The notes under the pieces: model-generated
Database searches by the model: none
Told to the model about the DNA's origin: nothing
The model's input: only the letters and a program-made list of their open reading frames with translations
Translations under genes and position numbers: made by a program
Assembly: GCA_029262855.1 (NCBI GenBank)
Contig: JAJCYP010000022.1
Span: forward strand, 111,604 to 175,603
Direction: 5' to 3'
Length of the DNA: 64,000 nt
DNA from: Bacteroidota bacterium
GTDB taxonomy: Bacteria > Bacteroidota > Rhodothermia > Rhodothermales > UBA10348
Shown here: in pieces, positions 34,647-44,308 of the stretch
Layout: each line of letters opens with the position of its first letter
Position numbering within the stretch: the first letter of the stretch is position 1

Positions 34647-37526
34647 ATGCGGCTTGCTGGACTTCTGGTCATTTTCCTTCTCGCCACCCCCGCTGCGGCG
34701 CAGTCTGACTTCCCGGTCCGCGGGACGCTGATCCCCGACGATGCAGACGCCACGCGGGTCGAGGCGTCATCGCGAGTCAATGTCAGGACAGGCCTACCAG
34801 TTGCGCTGTACCACTCGCCCTTCAGGGCACCGTTGGCAAGCCCCGAGGAAATGGCGTCGGCCTTCCTGCGCGAGCACGGCGCCGAGCTGGGAATAAATGA
34901 CGTCGCGACCGTGTATCACGTTGCCACCCGACGGATGCTTGCTGGCTATCGCGTCTGGTTCCAGCAGCACGTGGACGGGGTCCCAGTCTACAAGTCTGTT
35001 GTCGCTGTCAGCGTCGGGACCAATGGCCAGATCCAGTTCGTGACCAACGGCTACAAGAGCGGAGTACGTCTGTTGGACGTCGCGTCCAAGACTGGGTCCG
35101 CGCAGGCCCGAAAGGCTGCCGCCAGCCACGTGGCGTTCCAGGGGCCACCGTCCTTCCAACAGGAGGAGTTGGTCATTTACGCGGAAGGCGGAGTAGCCAG
35201 ACTCGCCCACAGGGTTCAACAGGTGACCGCGCAGGGTGCCTGGGATGTATTGGTGGACGCCCAGACGGGCACCGTCTTCCGTGCCGAGGCCACTGCTCAC
35301 ACGGCGCCGCCGGATCAGTCTGCGCCGCTCCTGACCCGGCCCACGGCCGCGTTTGGGGCAGCACAGGAAGTCATCAGTTCGCCGGGCATGCACGCAGACG
35401 GGACGGCGATGGTATTCGACCCGGACCCCATGACGACGCTCACCACCCAGTTCGGCGAGAGCGTCGGCGTGCAGGACAACGACGACGATGACTCGGACGA
35501 CTTGACGGCCGCCCGTCGCCAGGTGACACTCCGCAACATCACAGACACCGGCTCAGAGTTTCAGCTCGCCGGACCGCTGGTAGTCATCACAGATTTCGAC
35601 TCACCCTTCCGGGGCACCTTTTCGCAGGCCTCACCTGACTTCAACTTTACCCGCAGCCAGCCCGCATTCGAGGCCGCCAATGTGTACTACCACATTGAAA
35701 ACTCCATGCGGTACGTGAACGAAGACATCGGCATCGCCCTGACTCCCCTTCAATATTCAGGCGGCGTCCAGGTGGATCCGCACGGACTGGATGGCGCAGT
35801 GAACGCCCAGTACCTCTTTACCGGGCAGCTCCGGTTTGGCGAGGGCGGTGCCGACATGGCAGAGGATCCGGAGGTCGTGCTCCACGAGCTGGGCCATGCG
35901 ATCCACGATTGGATTACGAATCGCGGACTGTCCCAGGAAACGGGTCTGGGCGAAGGCTCGGCAGACTACTGGGCGGCATCCTACACGCGAAGCTGGAACG
36001 CCTGGCCTCCAGGCGATGCGCGTCGGGACAACTTCGGAAGATGGGGAGGCCGCCCGTTTTTTCTGGGGCGATCCACCGACTACGCCGGGCGCTACCCCTT
36101 CGACTTGACAGGGGCGATTCACACCGACGGGCAAATCTGGTCTTCGGCCATGATCTCCATTCTCGACCAAATTGGGCGCGAAAAGTCTGACCGGCTGTTC
36201 CTGGAGGGACTCTCCATGACGGGTCCGACGTCAAATACGGAGGACGCGGCCCGGGCCGTGCTCAAGGCCGATTCGCTCCTCTTCGGGGCCGAGAACGCTG
36301 CGGTGATGATCGAGGCCTTCGTCGAGCGGGGATTCTTGTTCAGGGCGGTCGCGGCCGGGATCGGGATTTCCGGTCCAGGACCCAGGGCAGTCACGTTCCT
36401 CGACGTATCGACGTTCGGCTCGGGATCCGCCAATTCCTGGGCCTGGGATTTCCAGTCGGATGGCGTGGTTGACGCGACCTCGTCGGTCACCAATTTCACG
36501 TACGAAGAACCAGGCCTCTACAGCGTAACGCTGACCGCGTCCAATGGCACGCGAACCGAAACCACCACCTTGACGGACTACGTCAGTGTGAACTCCGGCG
36601 TCTATGTATGGGAAGGTTTTGGACGGCCGGCTGGGCGATCCGGTCGCTACATCTACGACTCGCTCCAGGAGGCCGGAGTAGAAGCGGTCTACTCCAGGAC
36701 GGCCAAAATCCATCCATCGCTTGAGGGTTTTGATGCTGTGTTCCTCTCGTTTGGGCCGTCTGATCCGCAAAGCCTCCCATCCCCCGTCGGGCGCCAGGCC
36801 GAGCAGGCTATTCGCGAATACATAGCCGGCGGAGGAAATGTGTACCTGGAGGGCGGGGATGCCTTGGGATTTGACCAGGCATCAAACGACCGGCTCCTGA
36901 ACCTTTTTGGGATCGATTCCTCGAGCGACGGCTCCGCCCAGAGCGTCACCAGTCTCGTTGGCGAGTCCAACACGCTGGCCGAGGGACTGGTCTTTACCTC
37001 GTCGCGTCAGACGGCGAATGGATCCGTGGATACGTACACTCCCGGCGGGTCGGGACGGGTACTGTTCCGGCAGCAGGGCTACGGTATTGTGGGGGTCCAG
37101 AACTCGGATGCCGGAGGTGGCAAGACGGTGGCCTTGGCTTACACGCTCGCGGATCTGGAGGGCAACGGATCGAGCACCCGTGACGCCGTGCTCATCGCCA
37201 TCATGGACTTCTTCGGAATGCCTATCGCGTTGGACGCAGAAGGGCCTCAGGATCTGCCATCGCGGAGCCAACAGCTTGAGCTGTATCCCAACCCGGCCGG
37301 TCAGCGAACGCAGGTCCGGTTTAATCTGTCGATCCCTTCGAGAATCTCGCTGGAGGTATATGACCTTCTGGGACGCCGAGTACTGGCCGATGTCGGCTCA
37401 GGATGGAGGAATGCGGGGACCCATGAGGCCACGCTGGCTACCGGCAACCTCTCCGCCGGTACCTACCTGGTCCGACTGGTCGTCGATGGCGCGGCCGAGC
37501 ATCTGCCGCTTGTGGTCCTCCGGTAG
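34647..37526 (+). CDS. Secreted M36/M4-like metallopeptidase with PKD and T9SS sorting domains
   Basis: A 959-residue protein with a signal peptide of about 19 residues. An FTP-type propeptide (about 45-205) follows, then the catalytic domain with zinc motif HELGH at about 413-417 and the third ligand Glu in GEGSADYW. A PKD domain (about 585-660) has a VTFLDVST start and a WDFQSDG motif. A further beta domain comes next, and a type A Por sorting domain ends the protein (YPNPAGQRTQVRFN, DLLGRRVLAD, SAGTYLVRL). It is a fungalysin-like extracellular protease sent out by T9SS. Confidence 0.92.
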   Translation: MRLAGLLVIFLLATPAAAQSDFPVRGTLIPDDADATRVEASSRVNVRTGLPVALYHSPFRAPLASPEEMASAFLREHGAELGINDVATVYHVATRRMLAGYRVWFQQHVDGVPVYKSVVAVSVGTNGQIQFVTNGYKSGVRLLDVASKTGSAQARKAAASHVAFQGPPSFQQEELVIYAEGGVARLAHRVQQVTAQGAWDVLVDAQTGTVFRAEATAHTAPPDQSAPLLTRPTAAFGAAQEVISSPGMHADGTAMVFDPDPMTTLTTQFGESVGVQDNDDDDSDDLTAARRQVTLRNITDTGSEFQLAGPLVVITDFDSPFRGTFSQASPDFNFTRSQPAFEAANVYYHIENSMRYVNEDIGIALTPLQYSGGVQVDPHGLDGAVNAQYLFTGQLRFGEGGADMAEDPEVVLHELGHAIHDWITNRGLSQETGLGEGSADYWAASYTRSWNAWPPGDARRDNFGRWGGRPFFLGRSTDYAGRYPFDLTGAIHTDGQIWSSAMISILDQIGREKSDRLFLEGLSMTGPTSNTEDAARAVLKADSLLFGAENAAVMIEAFVERGFLFRAVAAGIGISGPGPRAVTFLDVSTFGSGSANSWAWDFQSDGVVDATSSVTNFTYEEPGLYSVTLTASNGTRTETTTLTDYVSVNSGVYVWEGFGRPAGRSGRYIYDSLQEAGVEAVYSRTAKIHPSLEGFDAVFLSFGPSDPQSLPSPVGRQAEQAIREYIAGGGNVYLEGGDALGFDQASNDRLLNLFGIDSSSDGSAQSVTSLVGESNTLAEGLVFTSSRQTANGSVDTYTPGGSGRVLFRQQGYGIVGVQNSDAGGGKTVALAYTLADLEGNGSSTRDAVLIAIMDFFGMPIALDAEGPQDLPSRSQQLELYPNPAGQRTQVRFNLSIPSRISLEVYDLLGRRVLADVGSGWRNAGTHEATLATGNLSAGTYLVRLVVDGAAEHLPLVVLR

Positions 37527-37549
37527 CCGGGGGCTGTCCTGGCCTCCGA

Positions 37550-37978
37550 CTAGCTTTCGACCTTTCGGTCAACATAGGCGCCGTAGGATGGTCGCTTGCG
37601 CCCTGCCTCCTGCGGTAGCAGCGGCGAGGTGATCAGATAGTCGGCCGAGATCCGGTTGCAGGCCAGCGGGATATCCCACACGACCGCCAGTCGCAGCAGG
37701 GCCTTGACGTCCGGATCGTGTGGCATCGGCTGGAGCGGATCCCAGAAGAACACCAGCATCTGGATATCTCCCTGTGCGATACCGGCTCCGATTTGCTGAT
37801 CCCCCCCCAGCGGCCCGCTCTGCATGCATTGAACCTCCCGGTCCAGCGCCTGGGAAAGAAGGCGTCCGGTCGTCCCGGTCGCGACCAGGTTGTGGGCGGC
37901 CAGAATGGTCCTGTTGTGAGTCGCCCATTCGACAATGTCCTTCTTCTTGTTGTCGTGGGCTACGAGTGCGATGCGCAT
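37550..37978 (-). CDS. mgsA: Methylglyoxal synthase
   Basis: A 142-residue cytoplasmic enzyme converting dihydroxyacetone phosphate to methylglyoxal and phosphate. It starts at ATG 37978, giving the canonical N-terminus with AHDNKKKDIV. Active-site motifs are intact: TGTTGRLL (phosphate loop), SGPLGGDQQIGA (catalytic Asp), and PHDPDVKALLR with the catalytic His. The length is normal for the family. It is convergent with the metallopeptidase gene, whose stop is 23 bp away, and follows the thioredoxin-CTD gene by 90 bp. Confidence 0.95.
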   Translation of the reverse strand: MRIALVAHDNKKKDIVEWATHNRTILAAHNLVATGTTGRLLSQALDREVQCMQSGPLGGDQQIGAGIAQGDIQMLVFFWDPLQPMPHDPDVKALLRLAVVWDIPLACNRISADYLITSPLLPQEAGRKRPSYGAYVDRKVES

Positions 37979-38068
37979 GGACGTTATCCGGATGAGCAGG
38001 AGCAGGGGAGCAGCCTCAACATACTGCGCCACGCCAATCGCTGTCCAAAAGAAAAGCCCGGCAGGACC

Positions 38069-38860
38069 CTATCGAATCCGGACCTGTGTCCGGGTGGCTC
38101 TTCCGCGCGGCGTGGCCAGGACGCTGGTGTACACACCGGGAGGAAGGTTGCCGTCAACGCTCCAGGATACCCTGTGTATGCCGGCCGGCAGGAGGCCATC
38201 GAAAAGCACGGCCACTTCCCGGCCAAGCAGATCGTGTATGCTGAGCCGCACTGGCCCGGGTCCGGGCGTCTGGAACGCTATTTCCAGCCCGGTAGAGAAC
38301 GGATTGGGATAGCCGCTGGCAAGGGAAAAGTCTACGCTCGGCTGTTCCTCGTTGTCCAGCGCAATGACAGCCAGCAAGTCGGCGACCACTTCCTTGGCGG
38401 CGTCAAGGCTGCTCGACACGTTGGAACTGCTCTTGAATCGGAGCACGCCGTCAGCACCGATGACCAGCAGACGGTCATACGTGGTTCCATAGAGCTGTGC
38501 CATCGAGCCCGCCTGGAGTCCGAGGGGGTAGGACACCCCTGTCTGGTTCTTGAAAGACGTGACGGTAGCCGTGGATGAACTGCTCGTCCACAGATCGAGG
38601 CCAATCGCCTGGAAAGACGGGTTGCTGCCGTGGACGGCATTCACCTCGATTTCGGTACGAGGTCCTACCGAAAGGCAGAAGGGGCAGGTGTTGCCGAAGA
38701 GAAAGACGAACACCACTTTGCCCTGGTAATCGGCCAGCTTCAGCTGCCCACCACCCAGTTTGGGGAACGCAAAATCCGGCGCGGCCTGCCCGACCGTTTG
38801 TGCGTCGGCCGTCGCGAAGGACAGGCTCAGGAGCAGAAGCAGGGTCGCGAGAGGTCTCAT
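38069..38860 (-). CDS. Secreted thioredoxin-fold (AhpC/TlpA-like) protein with T9SS sorting domain
   Basis: A 263-residue protein with a signal peptide of about 20 residues. The AhpC/TSA-type thioredoxin domain has a CPFC active site (C59/C62 in GNTCPFC), and a Por sorting domain runs from about residue 180 (GYPNPFSTGLEIAF, DLLGREVAVL, PPGVYTSVLA). The start abuts the DUF6029 stop. It should act as an oxidoreductase on the cell surface or outside, an unusual place for a CxxC thioredoxin. It is encoded third in an operon with a periplasmic TlpA and an outer-membrane protein. Confidence 0.86.
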   Translation of the reverse strand: MRPLATLLLLLSLSFATADAQTVGQAAPDFAFPKLGGGQLKLADYQGKVVFVFLFGNTCPFCLSVGPRTEIEVNAVHGSNPSFQAIGLDLWTSSSSTATVTSFKNQTGVSYPLGLQAGSMAQLYGTTYDRLLVIGADGVLRFKSSSNVSSSLDAAKEVVADLLAVIALDNEEQPSVDFSLASGYPNPFSTGLEIAFQTPGPGPVRLSIHDLLGREVAVLFDGLLPAGIHRVSWSVDGNLPPGVYTSVLATPRGRATRTQVRIR

Positions 38861-40384
38861 TCAGAAACGGCTTGTGATGCGAAGTTCTGCACCGGTGAAG
38901 TCCAGTAACTCGTAACAGATACCGGACGTGCATGCCGGACCCCCGCGGCGAGTTCCGCCAAATAACGCCAAGCTGTGTCTACGATTGGGTCGCCAGCCCA
39001 GATTGCCCCCCAGCCAGTATCTGGCTTTCTCCTCAATGACCGGAGTCCGCGGATCATCCGTGACGAACACGTCGGTGGACCGCTCCATCACAATCCCTGC
39101 CGAGTAGGTGGACGATAAAGAGACGGTTAGACCGCCCACGAGATTGTGGGCGTTCGCAGGCTCAACGAATTCCCGGTCGAACCACTGGGACTCCCCGGTC
39201 AGAGAAATAGACCAGCGATTCGCCAATTTTCTGTCCAGATAGACGCCCACGGCACGCCTCCCGGATTCGCCCTTCAGGGGATCCTCGGCAACATCCAGGA
39301 AGGCCCTGGCCGTCATGGCTCCCAGAGGCGGGGCGGTGTACTCGAAAAAGAACTCCCGGTACACGAAGTCTCGCCCAAAGTCGTTCACTGCCCGGGTCCC
39401 GTTGACAATCACACTTCCTGCGGCGCCAGTCGACGCGTAGACCTCGAGCTGGAAGCCCGTCTCCTGCACGACGTTCAGGACGTGGGTGCTCCGGTTCAGG
39501 ACGACCCAGCTGTGCTCTCGCACCAGACTGGGTGGATCGTTGAAGCCGGACCCGAGGAAGAAGTCGCCGTAGTCCTTGTACTCGAGGCTTCCCCCCAGTC
39601 CACGTTGCCCGAACGACACCGACGCATACAGGGCGTGGCGTCCGTCGAGGAGTCCTCCTGTCTGGCCCAGTTCGCGGGCCAACTCCACGTAGGCGCTCGC
39701 TCCGTGCGGTCCGGCCCAGTTCACGAAGCCCGAGCCGAAATCGCTGTCCTGGGCGTCACTCTCGTGGCGCAGCCACATCGCACCGATCTGGACCGGGCCC
39801 GGTCGAACTGCTCCGCTGAGCGCAGTCACCAAATCCGGCCTTCGGTCACTTCTCGAAAGGGTGGGCGGGAGGACACTGACGAGCGGTCTCCCTCGCAGCG
39901 CCTGCAGATCAAAACGGCGGGTGACAAAAGAAAGCGATGCGCCTTCAATGTCTCGCTGGAAGGACTGCCGGATTCGAAATGCGGCATCTTCGTAGGTGGC
40001 GCCTGGAATCTCGAACCCTCTGAGCAGGAGTCCCCGTCCCAGGATGTCATAAAAATGGCCGGCACGGGCCGTAAAACCCGCACGATTGAACGACGCCCGA
40101 ACCTGCGACAGGCTCGTATATCGGCGGTCAGCCTGCGAAGTCCCATCGGCAGAAGTGAGATCGCCAGTCAGGAATTGCTCGGCCCGCAGGGCAAGACGAA
40201 GATCACCTGCGTCGTACCGGAGGTTCAATTGTTGAAACGCCGTGGTCAATCCGGAGGGCTCTGTAAATGGGGTGTTGCCCGCCTGAATCTCCAGTCGGTT
40301 AAGCGCCGAGAACTGGGCGCCGGCGGGTCCTGCCGCGCACAGGGTCAGCATCAGAGTCGCCACGCGGGCATGCAGACTGCTCAA
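38861..40384 (-). CDS. Outer-membrane beta-barrel protein, DUF6029-like
   Basis: A protein of about 507 residues. There is no in-frame ATG at a good place. TTG 40384 overlaps the stop of the upstream thioredoxin gene and gives a full signal peptide; ATG 40351 would leave only 13 residues before the cleavage site. The mature protein has alternating beta-barrel strands and ends ELRITSRF with a C-terminal Phe. It resembles DUF6029-type Bacteroidota proteins that accompany thioredoxin-like genes. Function unknown; it may anchor or export the thioredoxin partner. Confidence 0.78.
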   Translation of the reverse strand: MSSLHARVATLMLTLCAAGPAGAQFSALNRLEIQAGNTPFTEPSGLTTAFQQLNLRYDAGDLRLALRAEQFLTGDLTSADGTSQADRRYTSLSQVRASFNRAGFTARAGHFYDILGRGLLLRGFEIPGATYEDAAFRIRQSFQRDIEGASLSFVTRRFDLQALRGRPLVSVLPPTLSRSDRRPDLVTALSGAVRPGPVQIGAMWLRHESDAQDSDFGSGFVNWAGPHGASAYVELARELGQTGGLLDGRHALYASVSFGQRGLGGSLEYKDYGDFFLGSGFNDPPSLVREHSWVVLNRSTHVLNVVQETGFQLEVYASTGAAGSVIVNGTRAVNDFGRDFVYREFFFEYTAPPLGAMTARAFLDVAEDPLKGESGRRAVGVYLDRKLANRWSISLTGESQWFDREFVEPANAHNLVGGLTVSLSSTYSAGIVMERSTDVFVTDDPRTPVIEEKARYWLGGNLGWRPNRRHSLALFGGTRRGGPACTSGICYELLDFTGAELRITSRF

Positions 40385-40893
40385 CTGTCTTCCGAAAGCA
40401 GACGCATGATCTCGCCTCGAACCACCGCCTCGTCGCCGGGGCGAAACCCCTCGTGGGAATACACGATGTTTCGGCGATCGTCGATGACCAGGAGGGTTGG
40501 CATTGCCTGGACATTGAGTTCGGCCATGACTTCGCTGTTCGTGTCCAGCAGGATTGTATAGTTCACTCCCAGCGATCGGGCGTACGGAGCGACCTTCGAC
40601 ACATTCCGCGGAGAGTCCACGTTGACACCTACCACGGAAACGCCCGAGTCCTTCAGCGAATCGGACAGGGCGACGAGCGAGGGGATCGACTTGACACACG
40701 GCCCGCACCAGGTCGCCCAGAAGTCGATGAGCGTCAGGTTTTCACCCATGACCTCCGCCAATCGGGTCGGACGGCCGTCCAGATCCGGAAGTTGGAAATT
40801 CGGGACACGGTCCTGAGGGGGGAATCGTTCCGGAGGCTGGGTGCCCGAGACGGCCAGCAGGCACAGAGAAAGCAGCAGTGGTTTCGTAGTCAT
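40381..40893 (-). CDS. TlpA/ResA-like thiol-disulfide oxidoreductase
   Basis: A 170-residue thioredoxin-fold protein with a signal peptide (possibly an anchor) and the active site WCGPC (C63/C66). The cis-Pro is in AMPTLLVID. It is of the ResA/TlpA type that reduces periplasmic disulfides, for example in apocytochrome c. It is the first gene of the minus-strand operon with the DUF6029-like and T9SS-thioredoxin genes. ATG 40893 is chosen because it leads into the signal peptide. Confidence 0.88.
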   Translation of the reverse strand: MTTKPLLLSLCLLAVSGTQPPERFPPQDRVPNFQLPDLDGRPTRLAEVMGENLTLIDFWATWCGPCVKSIPSLVALSDSLKDSGVSVVGVNVDSPRNVSKVAPYARSLGVNYTILLDTNSEVMAELNVQAMPTLLVIDDRRNIVYSHEGFRPGDEAVVRGEIMRLLSEDS

Positions 40894-40966
40894 GGCCAAA
40901 GAAACGGCCCATCGCCCGACAGGACCAGGGCAGAAACTCAAGTCGAGCTGAGATGTAAGTGCGGCC

Positions 40967-41335
40967 GTGAGAAGCGGACTGCATCATATCGCTCGCACGC
41001 TCAACTGGGCCGGTAGTCTGGCGGCCGTGATCGTGTGCCTCGGCGGCGTCCTGGGACCCGACATCCACGGGCTCCTGCACGCCCGCAGCCACGGTATGGA
41101 GGCTGGCGAAGTCTGTGCATTTGACGGGGACGGTGCCCACGTTGAAGAGGATTGGGCTCAGCCGGCCCACGACGATTGCACGCTGTGCCACCGAGTAGAG
41201 GTCGCGCTGGATGTTGAGGAGGTGGGTATCCACGCTCCAATAGAGGAGCGGGGTGCCTCAATGGCTTGGAGCGCCGAGGGATCGATACGGCACGAGACAC
41301 CAGACCGAGGGCGTGGACCGCCGCAAAGGGGCTAG
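40967..41335 (+). CDS. Small His/Cys-rich exported protein upstream of a TonB receptor
   Basis: A 122-residue frame starting at GTG 40967. A hydrophobic helix (about 12-32) is followed by a His-, Asp- and Cys-rich stretch (DIHGLLHARSHG, CAFDGDGAHVEE, HDDCTLCH) that looks metal-binding. The C-terminus is Arg-rich and less protein-like. It lies 90 bp upstream of the TonB receptor, which I take to transport a metal. It may bind zinc or another metal. The start and C-terminal part are uncertain. Confidence 0.55.
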   Translation: MRSGLHHIARTLNWAGSLAAVIVCLGGVLGPDIHGLLHARSHGMEAGEVCAFDGDGAHVEEDWAQPAHDDCTLCHRVEVALDVEEVGIHAPIEERGASMAWSAEGSIRHETPDRGRGPPQRG

Positions 41336-41424
41336 ACCAGCGCCGCAGTCCATCCGGACCGCCGCGTCCGAGGCGCCTCGCGCCTCAGGATCCCAGGGTT
41401 GCCTCACCATTCGGTTTTTTCGCG

Positions 41425-43734
41425 ATGCCCATACATCGAACTCTGCTCGCCCTGACGGCGAGTTTGGTGCTCCTTCAATCTGTCCCAGCCAACGCCCAGT
41501 TTATCACGGGAGTGATCTCCGATTCCGACGGAAGTGCCCTCGCCGGAGTTCAGGTCGTGGTGGAAGGGACGACTCGTGGAACGGTGTCGCTGGCAGGCGG
41601 CCAGTACAGGCTGGACGGACTCCCGCCCGGCCCCGTGAACCTGTCGTTCAGGTTCATCGGGTTTCGCACGGAGGAGCGCATGGTGGATGTGCCTGCGGAT
41701 GGAGGGGTGCGACTGGACATGGTGATGCACACCGAAGTGATCCAGGTCGATGAGATAGTGGTCACCGCCGAAGGCCAGGAAGAGGCCATGCTCAAACGCT
41801 CGACGCGGTCGGTGATTGTCCTCGACGCCCTCGCGCTGGAGGAGATTCGCGGACAGACTCTGGGCGAGATGCTCTCGACCCTGCCCGGCGTCACCTCGCT
41901 CAGTACCGGGCCCTCCATTTCCAAGCCCGTCATTCGGGGCCTGCATTCGCAACGAGTCGTGGTCCTCAACAGCGGCGTGGTGCAGGAAGGCCAGCAGTGG
42001 GGAGGCGAACACGGGCCTGAGATCGATCCATTTTCTCCCGGCCGAATTGAGGTCATCAAGGGCGCTGCCGGGGTCGAGTACGGTGTCGGTGCAATCGGCG
42101 GCGTGATTCGGGTGGAGCCGGAAGAGCTGCCGTACGGCGAAAAGATCTCAGGTCGACTGGAGGCGAACGCGTTCAGCAACAACAGGCAGGGAGCCGGATC
42201 GGCCATGGTCGAGGGGGGGCTCTTTGGCGGAGGCTGGCGCGCACGGACTTCGTACCACCGGGCAGGCGATTCGCGGACGCCTGAGCACGTGATTCGTAAC
42301 TCGGGTTTCAGCGAGTGGGACGGCAGCCTGAGTGCCGGATACGAGGGCGAGCGCATCGGATGGCGAGCGGTTGCCAGTCATTTTGGTACCACGCTGGGCC
42401 TCTACACGGGGGCGCATATCGGAAACGTCGACGACCTCCTGCGAGCGATCGAACGGGGTGAACCGTCGGTAACCCACGACTTTTCGTACTCCATTGACCC
42501 TCCGAAACAGAAGATCGCACACGATCTGATATCACTCCGTGGGCATGTGAAGCTGAAGAGCGGCGATTGGATCGAGGCGCAATACGGCTATCAATCAAAC
42601 CGCCGATCCGAGTTTGACGCGCACGCACGGTCGGGGGACGATGTCGGAGACCCTGCCTTTTCGCTACGACTGGCCACGAATACGCTGGATGTCAAGCTGC
42701 GCGCCAAGCCGCGCGGGCGGTGGCTGGGAGTCGTCGGAGTCAGCGGCATGAATCAGGCCAATCGAAATCAGGAAACCGGACTGCTGCTTCCCAACTTCCG
42801 GGCCCTCACCGGAGGCGTGTTTACGCGTGGCAGTTATGTTTCGGGACCGCTGACGCTGGAAGCCGGCGGGCGTCTGGATTACAGGTGGCTTGAGGCCTGG
42901 CCACACGAAACCCAGGGTGCCGGGCCGTTTGTCAAGAAGACACACTCCTGGGCCAGCCCATCGGCCGTTCTCGGTCTGATCTGGCGACTCTCCGAGCACT
43001 GGTCACTGGCGTCCAGTGCGGCGACTGGCTGGCGGCCACCGGGCGTCAACGAACTGTACAACTTCGGTGTGCACCACGGGACGGCGCGGTTCGAGGCGGG
43101 GAGTCCGGATCTCGACGCGGAGCAGAGCCTGGGATTGGATGGTACCCTCCGGCACCTGTCCGAGTCCTTCACCATCGAGGTGAGTGGCTACCTCAACCGA
43201 ATGGGTGGCTTCATCTACCTGCGTCCTGAGGCCAGTCCGCGTGTGACCATCCGCGGGACTTTTCCGTCATTTGCCTACGCCCAGACGACGGCCCGGCTCG
43301 TGGGATTGGACGGTTCCGTAACCACTCAGCTGGGCCATGGCATCGAGCTGTCCGGAGTGCTGTCGATGGTGCGAGGGCAAGACTTGGACAATGACGAGCC
43401 CCTCCTTGCGATGCCGGCCGATCGGCTACGGTTGGGTATTCGCAAGAATTGGGGGGAAGCCTTCGTCGGCCTCACGGGCACCCTGGTAGCGCGTCAGAAC
43501 CGATTCCCGGAGGGCGTTGATTTCGCTGAGCCTCCTCCGGCCTATTCGCTGCTGAGCCTGGAAGGTCACCGGACGTTCTTCCCAGGCGGCTCCGGGCTGC
43601 ACGTGACCATTAGCGTAGACAACCTGCTGAATACGTCCTATCGGGACTACCTCAGCAGGTTCAGGTATTTCATCGATGATCCCGGGCGCACGGTGGCGCT
43701 GCGTATTCACCTGCCGATCGGAGGCACGTCATGA
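41425..43734 (+). CDS. TonB-dependent outer-membrane receptor, probable zinc/metal uptake
   Basis: A 769-residue receptor. ATG 41425 gives a signal peptide of about 24 residues. A carboxypeptidase-regulatory-like domain (about 28-110, GVISDSDGSALAGVQV) comes next, then a TonB box region (VDEIVVTAEGQ) and a plug domain with LPGVTSLSTGP and RIEVIKGAAGVEYG. A 22-strand barrel ends VALRIHLPIG. The plug segment GQQWGGEHGPEID is typical of zinc-type receptors (the ZnuD group). The next gene is the usual partner of such receptors. It overlaps that gene by 4 bp. Confidence 0.9.
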   Translation: MPIHRTLLALTASLVLLQSVPANAQFITGVISDSDGSALAGVQVVVEGTTRGTVSLAGGQYRLDGLPPGPVNLSFRFIGFRTEERMVDVPADGGVRLDMVMHTEVIQVDEIVVTAEGQEEAMLKRSTRSVIVLDALALEEIRGQTLGEMLSTLPGVTSLSTGPSISKPVIRGLHSQRVVVLNSGVVQEGQQWGGEHGPEIDPFSPGRIEVIKGAAGVEYGVGAIGGVIRVEPEELPYGEKISGRLEANAFSNNRQGAGSAMVEGGLFGGGWRARTSYHRAGDSRTPEHVIRNSGFSEWDGSLSAGYEGERIGWRAVASHFGTTLGLYTGAHIGNVDDLLRAIERGEPSVTHDFSYSIDPPKQKIAHDLISLRGHVKLKSGDWIEAQYGYQSNRRSEFDAHARSGDDVGDPAFSLRLATNTLDVKLRAKPRGRWLGVVGVSGMNQANRNQETGLLLPNFRALTGGVFTRGSYVSGPLTLEAGGRLDYRWLEAWPHETQGAGPFVKKTHSWASPSAVLGLIWRLSEHWSLASSAATGWRPPGVNELYNFGVHHGTARFEAGSPDLDAEQSLGLDGTLRHLSESFTIEVSGYLNRMGGFIYLRPEASPRVTIRGTFPSFAYAQTTARLVGLDGSVTTQLGHGIELSGVLSMVRGQDLDNDEPLLAMPADRLRLGIRKNWGEAFVGLTGTLVARQNRFPEGVDFAEPPPAYSLLSLEGHRTFFPGGSGLHVTISVDNLLNTSYRDYLSRFRYFIDDPGRTVALRIHLPIGGTS

Positions 43735-44264
43735 GGCGATTCATTCTGGCCGTCATGGCGCTGCTGCTCGCCGCCTGCGATTCCGTCCAGCCCACCTATT
43801 CCGGTCCCGGAGAGCAGGAACTGATCACGCGGGTGACGCTCCGACTCCAGCGTGGAGACGAGCTCTACACGGCCACCGCTTCCGACGCTGACGGGGATGG
43901 GGCGGGATTTGTGATCGAGGAGCTTCTGCTTCCGGCGGATGCCGTCCTGGAGGGCTCGATCGAGGTGGCCGACGACATAAATCAGGAGTTGATATCAGAC
44001 GAGGTTGCCGAGGAAGCCGACGAGCATCAGTTCTTCTACCTGCCCGGGGGCGGGGTCGAGGGGCGAATTGAGGTGGAGGCCGTCGACACGGATGAAAACG
44101 GCTTGCCGGTCGGGCTGCGATTCATTCTTCGTGTCTCGCCGGGTCCTGAAGCGACGGGCTTCCTTCGGGTCATACTGAGTCATTACGACGCGGAACCGAA
44201 GGATGGCGTGAGCCGCAGCGGAGAGACAGATATTGACCTCTCATTCCCCGTCCGCATCCAGTAG
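43731..44264 (+). CDS. Lipoprotein of the type-1 periplasmic-fold family, TonB receptor partner
   Basis: A 177-residue lipoprotein (lipobox LLAAC near residue 16) with a beta-rich mature part. The segment EEADEHQFFYLPGG matches a Bacteroidota family usually annotated as type 1 periplasmic binding fold superfamily protein and found next to zinc-type TonB receptors. It overlaps the receptor gene by 4 bp (ATGA), so it is made with it. It probably holds metal or contacts the receptor at the membrane. Confidence 0.8.
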   Translation: MRRFILAVMALLLAACDSVQPTYSGPGEQELITRVTLRLQRGDELYTATASDADGDGAGFVIEELLLPADAVLEGSIEVADDINQELISDEVAEEADEHQFFYLPGGGVEGRIEVEAVDTDENGLPVGLRFILRVSPGPEATGFLRVILSHYDAEPKDGVSRSGETDIDLSFPVRIQ

Positions 44265-44308
44265 CGCAGAACGCGTATTCTTGTCTTCTCCAACATCGCC
44301 TCACGCCC

